Below are positions 1-12,217 of a DNA stretch of 64,000 nt, piece after piece. Position 1 is the first letter of the stretch, and the number at the start of each line of letters is the position of its first letter. The translations under genes were made by a program, and so were the position numbers. Location of the stretch: assembly GCA_014529385.2 (NCBI GenBank), contig CM043969.1:21825946-21889945 (forward strand), written 5' to 3'. Under the pieces are notes generated by a model. It was not told the DNA's origin, did not search any database, and saw only the letters and a list, made by a program, of their open reading frames with translations. Source of the stretch: Adiantum capillus-veneris (taxonomy: Eukaryota; Streptophyta; Polypodiopsida; Polypodiales; Pteridaceae).

Positions 1-790
1 ATTAAATCCTCCTGCAATGTCAATGCTAGCTACTGCATTTTTAATTCCACTTCTTAAACCTTTCAAGAAATAACCCGCCAACATTTCATCAGTCAGTCTC
101 TCATTTCCCTGCAGTCTTTCAACAAAGGTTTTGTGAATTTTTGAGCAAAATCTTCTACTAGTATTGTACCCTGTTTAATACCAGGCAGCTTTCTTAAAAT
201 ATCAGTAGGAGTTTTCTCCTTTCTGAATCTTTGTGAAAAAGATAAACTAAGTGCATTGTAAGTAGGAAAGTGAGCCATACCATATTGGATGAACCAATTC
301 ATGGCCTTTCCTTCCAATGTGGCTGCAATTTATTGAAGTTTGATAGGATCAGGGTACATAACCTGATATCTACTTGCTTGCCACCTTGTTTCAAATTGGG
401 CTACATGACAATCCGCATCCTCTTTTGACTTCCCTCTAAACTTGGCTGATTTAATTTGTGGGTTAGAAGGTGGTTCGGCTATGGGGATAGGAGTCAGGAG
501 TCTTGCAGGTCTTTGCCTGTTAGAAACCCTCAGTGGGTCAAAGTGGAGTCACCTTCCACTTCTTGCAGGGACTCCTGTTAAGAGTAACGCTCCAACCAAT
601 TGCCTCAGTGCCCTTCCCTCTGCTGCTCCAGAACCCTCCCCACCAAAATTTACCAATGGTTCTTCAGGTAATTGATCAGTCCCATCATCTTCATGTATAT
701 CATCATAATGGAAAGGATCTATATTGCCTGCCTTGGCCTGAGCCCTTGTGTAATATACTCGAGAGTGTCTCCTACCCCTCTCGGACATGC
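1..790 (-). pseudogene. Ty3/gypsy gag remnant (partial)
   Basis: Reading on the minus strand from about 788 down to the window edge gives a plant gypsy gag: an acidic N-terminal stretch starting MSERGRRHSR, then a capsid-like region with the typical features EGKAMNWF, YNALSLSFSQRFRKEK and VEDFAQKF. The reading is broken by a stop near 549 and another near 330, so the copy is dead. No zinc knuckle or pol is inside the window; they would lie to the left. The family assignment rests on the gag motifs alone. Confidence 0.7.
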
Positions 791-1550
791 ATTATTCCAA
801 AAAATTCCTTCATAAATAGAAATGGAATACCTGATAACTGCATACATCCTCAGCAAAGAGAACATAACCCGCAGGACTGCCAAACGTGTTGTGGTTCATC
901 AACATAGAGAAAAACCGGTTCATCATAATGCTCTCAACCTCTCATAACTCGGATTTCACATTCAAAAACAGTAACATGACACATAATATATGGAATGAGA
1001 GAAGATTTAACTCAAAATAGAGAGTAAGAATGCTTCATTCATCAAGATAGAGCTACAAAGATATCTCAGTACAATCAGATCCTTCACAGCATACAGAACT
1101 GACTTATATCAACTTTACCAAGAAGTGATAACAACCTCAGTCTTGATACAGTATAACTATAAAACATCCAATTGATCAACATTCGACTGACTACAATCCG
1201 ACTTACTACATATCCGACTGACTAACAAAATAGATTTGACTAACTACTAACTACCATACTAATATGCTTGTCAACAAGGGTATTGCAAGCAAGAAATGCA
1301 AAGGTCAGCCCAATTGTCACGCGATGATTGGAGCTCTAGGTGAAAATAGACACAATGAAAGAGACACTCAATGATTTGGGGTTTCCTCACTGTGAGGACA
1401 GGCCAGTTGATAATTACATTAATATAACCTCTCTACTATCACGATTTTCAAATCTAGCACCTTATGTTTGGTACATGTGCACAACTAACCTATCATTAAC
1501 CATGATTTTCTCTCCTTTTTTTTAGACTGAGATGGAGGTGTTAACCACTG
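791..1550. other. No gene seen
   Basis: AT-rich sequence without a supported ORF. Given the gag orientation to its left, it probably holds the leader and part of the LTR of that reverse-strand element, but I could not delimit an LTR or a primer site. Confidence 0.4.
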
Positions 1551-2772
1551 GCGTTGGTGCAGCCAAAGTATGTCGACTCTAGAAGGGGCATTGAAAAATG
1601 TGTACAGGCAAGTAGAAGCATGGCAAAGGACTGAAGCAGCTAGGAAGATCTGGGGATGGAAGGTAGGAGCGGAAGTGTATGCATGATGTGGATTATAGGC
1701 CAGGGAAGGCTCAATAAGGGGCTAATTGGAGTAGCAGGTGAAGGAGATGAAAAGTGCAGCCTTTGGGTCCAGAAATGAAGAGCTTGAAGTGCTGAAGGAG
1801 CAGGTCCAGAAGGCTCATCAAACCGAGCTACAGAGCCCAAGTTATTGAAGGTTAAAACTTTAGTGGTTTGCATATTTTTGTTGGATAGGTCAGTTGGGGA
1901 CAGGTGATCCCAGTGGAACTTGAGGTATAGATGTGAAGAGCTCAATTCATGGAGCCTACCTGTCTTTTCGGATTGCGGATCGGAGCCATGGTTTGCAAGA
2001 TATGATCAGTTGAAGTTTTTTCGGGGGCCAGGTCCGCGAGCCCACTTGGCCGCATTGGAGAATGTTCCATCTGGCATCTTCTGAGCCTCGATGAAGTTCT
2101 AGAGTAGGGTGTGCATCATTCGGAGTTAGCAGGAAGTGACTGCATGCCAAACGGAGTCTAGAGCAAGAAGTTATGGCAGTAGGAAGTTTGGGTGTCTTTG
2201 TCCAAAGTAGGTTGCAGATGATTTTTTCACTTTTTGAGAGCCTTGGTTCGAGGATGCCGAGGAGTCAAAATGTAGAGATGGAGGGTGTGGTTGGAGCCAG
2301 GAAAGTGGGGCTTCAGTAGATTGTTGCGGCTCAACAATAGGAGGTTGGAGCATAAAATGGGAGCCAGGCAAAAGGGTTTTGGGTTAAAAAAGTAATGGGG
2401 CTTTTGTTCTTTTGAAGCCTTAAAAGGCAGTGGGCCTCTCGGGCCGCCACATGGCATGCCACTAAACCCACATGCGTATGAGGAGGGCCGAATACCGCAG
2501 TATATGATCAAGGGCGTGAGGCCCCTATTGATATCCAAGGTGGGTGAGGGGAGCTCCTCTTGAGCGTGGCTATGGAATCCGCGATTGGCGCTACTGTAGT
2601 GGTGCTGCAGTGGTGTTTGTTGGTGGTTTTGGTAGCGCGAGCCGGCTGTGCAAGGAGATGGCGCGCCCGTGGGCGGCCGCATGGAGGTGGATTTTTGTGA
2701 TGATGTGGCATTAGATAAGGGCCATTGCCCGCGCCCATTGAAGGCCAAACTTTTTGAGGATAAGGGGTTGTA

Positions 2773-2801
<29 letters not shown>
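2773..2801. repeat. Poly-C run (29 nt)
   Basis: Uninterrupted run of C inside the family K LTR. Next to it (2803-2820) is an 8-bp inverted repeat, AATAGCGA / TCGCTATT, with a 2-nt centre. The related LTR at 53745-53775 has a weaker version of both, a shorter C-rich run and a partial stem. Run length may be imprecise because of assembly limits. Confidence 0.9.
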
Positions 2802-2803
<2 letters not shown>

Positions 2804-3075
2804 ATAGCGACATCGCTATTGCCTTGACGGGGGAGGGGTCCCACTGCAAAAAGGGGTGCCGACAAGTGGAAGGATAAGGGCACTCCAAGGTCAAGAGAGG
2901 AGGAAGTCCAGCCGGCCAAAGGGAAAGGGCCAAGGTGTACACCATGCAAGTATGTCCAAAAATAACATATGCCAAGTGTTGGTAATGCAATCAAATGCTA
3001 AAAGAAGCTCCAAATGAAGTGCACGACATGGAAGATCACCCCATTTTTCTTTTCTGAGCCTCCTAGAGGTACCCC

Positions 3076-3083
3076 TATAAAAG
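3076..3083 (+). promoter_or_regulatory. TATA box of K LTR
   Basis: TATAAAAG about 500 bp before the LTR end, the expected place for the U3/R promoter of an LTR. No other promoter element was recognised. Confidence 0.55.
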
Positions 3084-3576
3084 GTTGTAAATGCGAAAAT
3101 TTAAGGGCTTTTTTGCCTGTGTGAGTAAGTGAAATCTTGAAGCTTGTGTGTTGCTAAGCTTGCCATTGAAGCTTCATACATTGGTTGTACTACTCTCTAT
3201 GCAATAATACCACTCACTTGCCCCAACCTCGTGTGTTGCTTCTCCCCATCCTCCTCCTCTTCTCTCTCTCTTAGTGTATTGGCCATTGCTTGGAGAGGGT
3301 TTGCCTACAGCTCGAAAGGTGCTACCGAGAGGACAGATTAGGAGTGTATTTGTGAGTCGGAAAGGGTGAGTTGAGCAGTGTGGGTGCATTTGTGTTGTGG
3401 GTGTTTTTTTGCAAGGTGTGAGGTAGTTGTTTTGTATGCTAATGTGGAGTTGTTAGTGCAAATAAGCCAATTTGAAGGTGTTTTTTGAGAGATTAGGGGT
3501 GTTGTGGAATCCCTCGGCTATAGAGAGGCAAGTATTTTGTGTGTTGGGTGTGTTCCCTATTCCCCCTCTCCAGCGT

Positions 3577-4114
3577 CCACTTCTAGTAGTCATGGGCTGG
3601 GCTTGTCGGTCCAATAGAAAAAGAGTAAGAGTGATTGCCGATGAGAGGCGCACTCTAACGAGAACATTCAAGGGTTAGTTGGCTAAGTATGGGCACCCAA
3701 GTGTGCATGGGACGAGCTTATATAAAAGTCATCTAAACCTAAAATTCATTCATTCTCTCATTTGTGCAATTGAAGAGTGCTCTTGCTCCATCTCCATCTT
3801 CTTCTTCTTCATCTCCTTGTGTGTGTGTGTGTGTGTGTATGCATGAGTGAGAGAGAGAGAGAGAGGGAGTGTGTGCGATCGAGCATTGCGATGATAGCAT
3901 GGCGGCGATGAGGCAGTTGAGCATGGCATGATGGTAGCTCCTTCTTCTTTGCGGTGAGGAATCCTCCACAAAGGCGAGCGTAGTTCGGTGAGTGACACAC
4001 CCTTGCTCTCTTGAGCTTGCTAGATTAGTCTGGTTGTGTGCTTGCAGCCATTTTTGTCTTGCATTTAGTGTATCGTCAAGTCCCTTGCATTGACACATGC
4101 AACAAACGCGCACA
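3577..4114 (+). repeat. 5' LTR end of element D (left edge not resolved)
   Basis: LTR-like stretch with TATATAAAAG at 3719-3728, a (GT)n tract at 3819-3838, a GA-rich tract at 3848-3866 and a CA terminus at 4113-4114. It is followed 4 nt later by a primer-site-like sequence. Its left edge is unclear; the K solo LTR may have inserted into it. No second copy was found in the window, so the call rests on architecture. Confidence 0.5.
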
Positions 4115-4118
4115 TTTT

Positions 4119-4136
4119 TGGCACCCCTGCTGAGAA
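4119..4136 (+). promoter_or_regulatory. Candidate primer-binding site, element D
   Basis: TGGCACCCCTGCTGAGAA lies 4 nt after the proposed LTR end. It resembles the sites of elements A and K2 (TGGTGCCCCCACTGAGGA) with several differences. The tRNA is not identified. Confidence 0.45.
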
Positions 4137-4646
4137 AATTCCCTGCATTAAGCTTGAGTAGCACTCTATGCTACTTTGTGGTGCATTTTGATATGTAGGA
4201 AAGGTAGAGAAGGAAGATGTGTGTGTTGAGAAGGAGTTTGTTTTCCTGATGTGTATTGTTTTGTTAATAAGGTATTGAAAGATACTGTGTTTTTTCTGTT
4301 CATAAGGTGTTTTCTCTGTGATCAGGTATTAGAATTAAGGTAGTAGATCCATATTGTTAGTTCTATGTAAAGTGCAGTAAGTAGTTGTGTTAGCTAATGA
4401 GTTGTTGTAGTAGTGTGTTAGTGTGTAATAGTAGCTCTATTAGTTGTAAGTATGTAGGTTAGGTGTGTGTGTGCTCGCACGCACAGCGCGGCCGCAGCGA
4501 CCTTATCTCAAAAAGAATAAAATAATAATAAATTAAAATTTTAAAGGTAGGACTGGGATCGGGAATATCCCCCAGATCCAAGCCACTCGCTCCGAACATG
4601 GAGCTAATGATGTAAATGAGGGGGTGGGGAAGTAAATTCGCCATTC

Positions 4647-6235
4647 ATGACCAACGTAGACCCCATGCTCTTAGAGAGTGTGCACATGGATACTCCATTC
4701 ACCGCACCCCCTGATGGTAGATGCCTTGCCGAAGTACAAGAAGTTGAGCGGTATATCATCGCGGCTAGAGAAAAGGAAATCGAGAGCTTACGCAAGGCGG
4801 AGCAACGAAGAGAGTTAAAAGCAAAATCCCCTATGTCAATATCTTTGCTAGGGGAGCAATCAAGTGCTCCTGAATTAGCGTGCACTAAGGGTCAAGCCAT
4901 AGAGAGCATTATTGCATCTAGCTCAAAGGACACCCCTAGTACCTCAAGCGTAGATGGAGCGTTCTTAAATGAGATTTGGGAGTACGAACTACAAACAGAA
5001 AATCTAACCGACCTATACACAGATCACACCTATCACGTGGGTTGGTTAGATGTCCTACAATCCACAATGGGTGCTACGAGTGTGGAGGATTAACAACAAA
5101 GAGTTTGTGAGGTCATCCATAGGGTTATTGAGCTAGAGAAATAGAACAAGGGATCCACATGCCTTCAATGGGTCTCATGAGATTCTTGGATACAAGGAAG
5201 GCTAAACAACCAACCTTATCGCAAATGGAGACTCCCTTGGTAAGTCCGATGAATTCTCCATATGTTGTTTTGCGACGGGTCTCAGTGCAATCTGAGCCCA
5301 CAAGTGATAGCTTTACTTTTCCAACTCTACCTCATCTTCCCTTGATGACACCATGGCTACCATGCCTACCCCAATAATGGGCATGCCGAGAAACACGCCA
5401 TGGACCTCATTTGTTAGTAAAGCACTGCTACATGATAGCTCAATGCCTACAAAAGTACCTACAAGTGTGTACCAATCGTATACACCTATAAGTCCTCGTA
5501 TTGATGTAGTCCCTACCCCTCCCATTGTTTCAACAACCTATGATCCATAACCACAACACCCAAGTTCTTATTTCCATGGGACCATACCGGCTAGCATTAG
5601 CATGTCACATCCGATGTCTGCTATGCCTAGGGCCACACATATGAACTTTGGGCTGCCACATGGCACAACACCGTACCAAACATGGAACCCAAGGGCTTCC
5701 TAGGCGCCAAGCCCAATGCCAATACCTACTCCACATGTAGTCTCTGGAGCACCTCCACCCACGGTTCTTGCTCACTTAGGTGACTTGGAAACATTTGCTC
5801 AAGCTATCGCGGTCGATCTATTGCTGAGAATATGCGTAACACGCATGATAGAGATCCTAGAAGTAAGGCAGTACAAATAGCCAAGCTCACACAAAAATTT
5901 AGTGGAGACGGGGATGTGAGAAATCATATCAAAGTGTTTGAACAAATATTCCATTCTCTACGAGAACACAATGACCTGCATAAGAGTAATGCTTAAAGCC
6001 TAACCTTAAGGGGGAAGGCAAGGGATTTGTATAGAACCCTAAGTGTGGAAGAAAAAAATGTTTTACCCTACTCTTAGGAGACTATTCTTAAAAGAATACA
6101 TACTAGAGGGAGTGCTTTGGGGTGTAGCCTCTCAGCTCCAGAAAGCCCAACGAGAGGAAGAAGAGTAGGTGAGAGACTTTATTAGTCGCTTAAAGTATTT
6201 GAATTCTCATTGTAATCCAAATGAAGAGAGAGAAC
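4647..6235 (+). pseudogene. Element D, gag-like N-terminal region
   Basis: A 148-aa ORF (4647-5093) starts 511 nt after the primer site and is rich in charged residues. Further ORF pieces follow, rich in Pro, Met and Thr. From about 5860 a gag capsid-like stretch can be read (motifs AKLTQKFSGDGDV, HIKVFEQIFHSLREH, LRGKARDLY) but only across frameshifts and stops. This fits a decayed gypsy gag. The first ORF could be a separate leader protein. Function is by position and the capsid motifs only. Confidence 0.45.
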
Positions 6236-8426
6236 AAGACAACAGATACAACTGAATTTGGGAATCACCGTAATCATCAATTAATTGATTAACGTTTGTG
6301 TAAAACTTAATCTTTAGATAAGGTGGGATATTAACAACAACGTCACTTGGGTTATCTGCTTACAAGGAGTTTAAGCTCCCGCTTTACAAAATTAACCGGG
6401 CCATTAATGACACCGGGCCTCAACAAGATAATTAATCAAACTTCAAGCTGATGACGGTGATAGATATTGCGTTCTGTCGCTTTATCTGCCTCATTTATCT
6501 AATTCTGCTCAGTGCCTCAATCTTTATGCTTCAATTATTGCCAAATTCCCTGCAAACTATCTCTATGTAGCATTCTCTGATCGCCTTTGTCGTCCTTTTT
6601 ATGCCTAATTTTTGAGAGAAAGATTGAGAGAGATCTGCCAAAATTTCCCCCATCTTTCTCGTTCTTCACCTCCTTCACAGATCCTCAATTTTACTCCTTC
6701 ACTTTCCCTAAAGGGATTTGCCAAACTTGCCCCAATAGCTTAGGGGTTTATAGTCGTCCAAGCTCTCCTTTGCTTACTTCAAGCCCTTGCTTGCTTCGAC
6801 CAAGCTCGCCCTTGCTTGATTCAAGTTTACTCCCTTGCTTTGCTTGCTAGCCTTGACAAGTTCTTCTCCTTAGTTCTACTTCCTCTCCCTCGTTTTGCTT
6901 CGCTTCCACTCTCCTTGCTAAGATTTTCTTCCCTTGGAGTCCTCCTCCTTCCAAGCTTTTCTTGTTTTGATGACGAGAGCAAGAGAGAGGAAGAGCTTTG
7001 CTTGTCTTCGTTACCGAGGATGAGAGAGAGCAAGCGAGAGCCTGTGAGGGCTTTGCTTCCCCAGGAGCTCCCTTCTTTCTTGCATGCCCTCAAAACCTCT
7101 TCTTCTTCATGCCTTCATGCCCTCCTCAAAATCTTGTCCCTATTTCCCTTCGTTTCTTGCTTCGAATGCCTTCTCATGCAAAAAATACCTTTTCTCTTAA
7201 TAGCGTGCCCTCCGTTAGCAATGACGGCGCCGTCGTTGCTAGGGAGGTGTAAAAAACCCCCCTATGACATGGCAGCAGAGTTGATCTGACCATCGTGGAA
7301 TGAGCCGTGACGGGCTTCGAAAACGTGTGTGATAGCAAGCTGATGCTCTTACATTTCTGTGTCGAAGCCACTCGAGCTCCAGAGAGCACAGTGCGAGCGG
7401 ATTACTTCATCTCCCCTGCGCCGTTTTTTGCTTGCACCTCTCGCCATGTCCTTTTTCTTTTCCCTTAAAAAAAGGGTGGCCAATAGTGGGCGACCAAATC
7501 CTCTTTGGTCTCAATTGTTTGGGCGGCCAACTCCCCTCTTTAGACGGCCAATAGCCTCTTTTGGGCGGCCTAGCAAATTTACAAGGGCACGACATTTGAC
7601 GTACATGCCAGCCACAGCCTCTATTAGATGATATGTCACCACATTTCGTAACGGCACCACATTTTTCACACGTGCTTTCGTAAAGGCGCCATAGTTGGTA
7701 TACATATCGGGCAAAGAATCACCTAGCTCAACAGACTTCTCCATAGTAGCCGTAAACTAACATTATCATTGTGAGTTTTTGTTGCCCGTTTCAGTGTTGC
7801 GGACATTTCCACAGCCATTTAGATGCAAGTATAAGTGATTACTTTTGCATCTGCTCAAAATAGCCAATTTATGAGCCTTGCCTCTGTTGGGTTGCCTATT
7901 GAACCCCAAAAACTCCCAGATGGCACTACGATCGAGCAGATTGGACTGGCACAGAACCGGCCCCTGGTGAATCGTTAACGGCCAATAACTTGGCAATCGG
8001 AACTCCGATTGTTTGTTGTTGCTGATCTAAAAAGAAGGACGTGCTCCACAAAGTGAGATCTTCACGCCTGTGCATTCATTTCAATTCTGTTACCTGAGCT
8101 GCAGTTGCCCAATGCGGTACGGATCTGCAATAACTCAAACTTCAAACTGCCATAACTTCTTCATTGTAGCTCCAATCGACGAGCCGTAAAGACAGGCCGG
8201 TAGAGCACTTCAAGCACTGCAGTTTTACATCATATTCTTCCATCCACTCTCACATTAAGAATAATCATTTTTGGCATCATTAAGGCATCTGTTGGCCCTT
8301 GTAAGCCGCATCTGGCATCATACATTAATAATTAAACTTGGCCTGTTAACAAGCCATGATCGTTGCTCACTAAATGTGTAGGCTTCAAAGAAGCTTAGCT
8401 TACATTTCTTTGCTCTTTTTCTCTAC
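6236..8426. other. No gene; probable insertion splitting element D gag
   Basis: About 2.2 kb of CT-rich sequence between two gag parts. It includes a stretch (7480-7580) with repeated GGCGGCCAA-type motifs. ORFs here are Ser/Leu/Phe-rich products of CT bias and not convincing. A short sequence, catggcagcrgagytg, occurs near 7268 and again at 8426, which might mark an insertion edge, but no terminal repeats were defined. Confidence 0.4.
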
Positions 8427-9398
8427 ATGGCAGCGGAGCTGCACGACAACGCGATGGCCAATAGACCAACCTTAGCATGGACACACACACCGCGAGTGCC
8501 TGCATTGATGTTGGCCCCACCTCTTGAACAAACATCACAACACATGGTCCCTAGGGCCCAAAATGTTATTCAACCAATACCCTTACCACCTCCAGTGCTA
8601 GGACCGCAACCACCATATCCGAGAATCACTTCTATGAATCAAGTGGGTTGTGAGTCATCTATTGATTGTTTGGAAGGCTATGAGGAAGATATAGACCCTA
8701 ATATTGCCTCTAGGATGGATGCGCTTGAAGAAAGTCCACAATACTATATGGAGGACTATTGGGGACAAGTCAAACTTGTCTATCAAGTAGCTGCTCTTGT
8801 TGCAAGAGGCCAAAATATCAATTACACTACTAAAAGACCACCTCTTCAATGTTATGAGTGTGGAGGTCCACATCGTGTGGCCGAGTGTCCTATTAGGCTA
8901 CAAAAGAACGCCACACTAATGCAAACCAATCAAGTGAGAATTTCTACAATGTCGATACTCACGTGTAATCAATGTGGCATAGATCATTTGATTGCCCAAT
9001 GTCCAAATAATCCAAATGCACCAAAGATCACACCATTAAACTTGATTGTGGTTACCGAGGAGCCATCACAAAGTACACCTGTGGTACCGATAAACGTACT
9101 CACACGATCGATGCTCCAAGAACAAAATTATATTCTCGAGGAAAGAGACAGTGTGGCATCAATTGCTCAATCTCAAAAAAAGAAGAAAACACGAAGGAAG
9201 AGATTGCAAAAAGCAATGAAGTCAGACCCCAGTTTAAAGACCAACATCGGGACTGGTGATAACCCTGTATATATGAACGATGTTGAAGATAATTCTGAGT
9301 CAGGTGAAACCATGGAGACCAAAACAACCACTAAGATAAGAACCAACACAAGAAAGATATTCATGAGCCACAATGTCCAGGATCCAAGAAGAAGATAA
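8427..9398 (+). pseudogene. Element D, gag C-terminus with two zinc knuckles
   Basis: A 323-aa ORF. After a Pro-rich N-terminus it has two CCHC-like knuckles of the form C-x2-C-x3-H-x4-C (CYECGGPHRVAEC near aa 142 and CNQCGIDHLIAQC near aa 181), then a Lys/Arg-rich tail. This is the nucleocapsid part of a gypsy gag, which packages the RNA. The Cys-His spacing is one residue shorter than the canonical C-x2-C-x4-H-x4-C in both copies. The start codon may be fortuitous, since upstream gag is interrupted. Confidence 0.7.
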
Positions 9399-9617
9399 GA
9401 ACTTATCCAAACCCTACAGAGGAGATTGAGTGAGTCAAGCAATTAAGGAGTTTGGTAGAAGATACCCAGAGGGATCTAGAACCAACACCTAGGCACATCA
9501 AGATTACAGACACCGTGTTCCCTACACAACAATAACCTCACCAAGTCCATAGCCATACCTAGTGTCATCCAAGAAGAAAGTGACTTAAAGTCATGGGAAA
9601 GTGGGCGTACTCACTTC

Positions 9618-10337
9618 TTGATGGAAGGAATGTTTACAGAGGGACTACTTGATCCTATCAGAGAAATGGAGATCCCATCTCCCCCATGTCAAGGGATTGA
9701 ATCCCAAAAGGTTCCGTTAAACATTTCCAAATTGATGGATTTCATGTCTTCAAAATTTAGAACCACCATCATGTCCAAACTATATAAAGACCCTAAGCTA
9801 GTCTCAGCTTTTCGAGCCTAGCTCAATGGAGAATTGAAGTTTGGGCTACCACAATTTTCACAGATGGATGAAGCTGAGGAGATTCCATTAGAGGAGGAAC
9901 ACTTAGATCCACAACCCAACCTAGATGAGAACCTTGTGGTAGAAATACATGTTAACAAGTTGGGACAATATTTTGAGGGTGATGAATCCAATGCAACCAT
10001 ACCAATCACTACTAAGGGATTAACTGTGAATGGAATCCTTGATGGTGGTGCTGGGGTTAGCATTGTGACAAAAAATTGCTGGGAAACTATGGGAAGACCT
10101 CACCTTGCGACCACAACCATAGTAGTGAAGATGGCCAATGGGTCTATTGTTAAACCTATTGGGATGCTAGAAGATCTCAAGATCAAGGTCTTTGGACATA
10201 AACATTGTTAGGGATTTCTCCAAGCACACTATGGCATTTGAGATGATCTTAGGACGTCCTTTCATGAGGGAAGAAAAAATGGTGCATGACTGGTCTAAAA
10301 ATTATGTCTACTTGCAGTTCCAAGATTCTGTCATTTG
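9618..10337 (+). pseudogene. Element D, linker and retropepsin
   Basis: Fragments in changing frames continue the polyprotein. From 9834 a 125-aa ORF has the protease active-site motif LDGGAGVSIV (DGG in place of the usual DTG/DSG) followed by VKMANGS. After a frame change, the C-terminal protease signature ILGRPFM occurs near 10250. A stop follows near 10337. This would be the aspartic protease that cleaves Gag-Pol. The DGG form also occurs in elements A and F here. No RT follows. Confidence 0.65.
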
Positions 10338-10517
10338 AGTGGATCTTGTAACTGGGCGAGCACATCCTCTAGGAAACAGGTTTATAATTGATCATAGATC
10401 TGACACCACAGTTCACTCAGCCCCATTGCAGTATTGTTACACATGTAAAGCGGACACTGATGTTGGGTAAGATTCTCCTTATATGGATGTATTACTTGCA
10501 ATGAGTGAGTCTAGAGA

Positions 10518-10955
10518 TTTAATATTTATGTGATCACGTGAAATTTCTTGTGATCACGATGTTTATTATCACATTCACATAATCACAATTAACGTGATCA
10601 CAAAAAAGATGATAAGTGGTGACATGGCAACCCACTAAAACCCCGTTGGGGTATGTCAACGGGCCCATTGGGAAACTATAAGAATGCTACATCGATCCCA
10701 CCAAGAAATGAAAAACCCCCACTGGGCGTACTGAATTGAACAATTTTTATAGGTTAAAGGAAATCCACGCGAACATTTAACGTGATCACGTATTTTGAAA
10801 TGAAATCACTCAATGTAATTAACATGATCACATATTTGTGATCACGTTCATGAAATCACTCAATGTAATTAACATGATCACATATTCGTGATCACGTTAA
10901 TGAAATCACTCAATGTAATTAACATGATCACATATTTGTGATCACGTTAATGAAA
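10518..10955. repeat. Fold-back element with GTGATCAC palindromes and 50-bp tandem repeat
   Basis: An AT-rich insert in element D. At 10801-10950 there are three copies of a 50-bp unit. Each holds an inverted repeat (AACATGATCA, short loop, TGATCACGTT). The left part (10530-10615) repeats the same GTGATCAC motif on both strands. It has no coding capacity. It looks like a fold-back or MITE-type element, but no target duplication could be fixed. Confidence 0.6.
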
Positions 10956-11200
10956 TCCCTAACTGAGCTGAACAATGTGGATTGGGTCCACCTAGCAGCA
11001 ACCATAGACACTTGGGGAAATAGGGGGACAACTTGGGTAACACCTGAGGGGGATGAAATGCCACCACTCATACCCTTAAATATGCTAGAAGTAATGCATA
11101 TAGCTTCCGATGACCTACAAGATGAAGGTTTGACTGGCAGTGGAACCAGTAGCACCTCACAAGACTATAGCCCACACGATTTGGGGTCAGAATCATGAAT
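10956..11200 (+). pseudogene. Residual polyprotein fragment after the fold-back insert
   Basis: An ~80-aa reading (motif ELNNVDWVHLA) resumes directly at the right edge of the fold-back insert. It probably continues the polyprotein of element D that ends at about 10515. No recognised domain. The reading overlaps the start of the element C gag region in another frame. Confidence 0.35.
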
Positions 11201-12030
11201 TGGAGAATCTCTTTCCTTACCTACAATGGCACCTTTGGTGCTACAGACAAAGTTTGGCCTTTATCCAACAATTCGATGCGGCGTTTGAAGATGAGGACTT
11301 CACGGATTCCTCTAAGCTATGCCATGTAGCTATGCACTTTCAAAAGTCCGATAGGCAATGGTGGTCTAGCCTACGGGCCAACAATGAAGCTCCACATATA
11401 TGGAAAGCTTTAAGAGCTTCCGTTATGAAGCAATTTTTGGCCACCGATGCCAAAGACAAAGTACTCACCGAATGGTGAAGCTTGAAGCTCTCTCCCTACG
11501 AATCCATTCACAAATATGTAGACAAGTTTTTGGACTTACAATTCAAAGCCACTGTCTTCAAGAAGTTGGATTTTGGAGAGAAAAAGCAACAATTTTGTGC
11601 GAGCTTAACTGAAGAAATGGTGGAGTATGTCAACTCCCAAAGGCCACGCACCATATCGGCAGTTATACACCATACTATGATGGCTTCTAGAATCAATTTC
11701 CAAACGGGGGCTAAAAGAAATTTTAAGCCCATTGGGAACAAGGGCTCCAATGAGCCTAAGCGGAAAGCCAATGTCCAAAAGTATCCTAAGGGAAATTCCA
11801 ACAAAGCTAAAGAGAGGGGAGTTTATAAAGGCAAAAATAAACTCTCTCCTAAAGAGCTTGAGCATTATCACAAGGATAACCAATGTTTCAAGTGCGGAGA
11901 GCAAGCACATGCATACTGCGCTTGTCCCAGAACACCCGCCATGAACTTCCTAGAGCTACCTTGGTCGAAATCCAAGAAGAGGAAACTCACCACAAAGGAT
12001 CTCCTCTATGCCATGCTTCGGGAAAGGTAA
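11140..12030 (+). pseudogene. Element C, gag
   Basis: Gag of a gypsy element in one frame, broken by a TGA near 11476. The capsid part has WWSSLRANNEAP and ESIHKYVDKFLDLQFKA. A Lys-rich linker leads to a zinc knuckle, CFKCGEQAHAYCAC (11884-11925), of the form C-x2-C-x4-H-x4-C. The protease follows in another frame from about 11990. The sequences downstream (RT at 31581) belong to the same element, split by later insertions. Confidence 0.75.
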
Positions 12031-12217
12031 GAGAACATGATGCTTTTATTCTCTTTGACACTGGTTCTACTCACAATTTCATATCCACAGCTTACAAGAT
12101 GAGATATGTCCTACCCATAGATGGTGCTTTCAAGGGGAAAGAAGCTTCGGTCACTCCCTTAATCAGGAAATTGAGGCTCCATGTCCAAAGCTATCTGGAC
12201 AAAGAGGACTTCTTTAA
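11990..12217 (+). pseudogene. Element C, retropepsin N-terminal half
   Basis: The motif ILFDTGSTHNFIS (DTG active site) is followed by about 45 residues ending DKEDFF at 12217. There the reading leaves the protease fold and runs to a stop after a few codons. The missing C-terminal half, with motif VILGAPWFD, is found on the minus strand at 31458-31580. The break coincides with an inversion breakpoint. Confidence 0.75.

Larger units (their letters stand above)
1555..3572 (+). repeat. Solo LTR, family K
   Basis: A 2,018-bp unit beginning TGGTGCAGCC and ending CTCTCCA. It is flanked on both sides by GCGT (1551-1554 and 3573-3576), a 4-bp target duplication. The same sequence recurs, interrupted, as the 5' LTR at 52560-53782 plus 61857-62372, where a primer site and gag follow. 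Here neither follows, so this is most simply a solo LTR left by LTR-LTR recombination. ORFs inside it, including a poly-glycine one opposite the poly-C run, are not supported as genes. Confidence 0.8.

Noticed and set aside
2227-2994. 255-aa minus-strand ORF in the K solo LTR
   Set aside because: Runs through the poly-C tract (poly-Gly), has no domain, and the related LTR at 52560 does not keep the frame.
6587-7289. Ser/Leu/Phe-rich ORFs on both strands
   Set aside because: Products of CT-biased sequence; no motif and both strands equally open.
10801-10950. CRISPR-like array
   Set aside because: The 50-bp units are directly contiguous with no spacers, in a plant transposon context.
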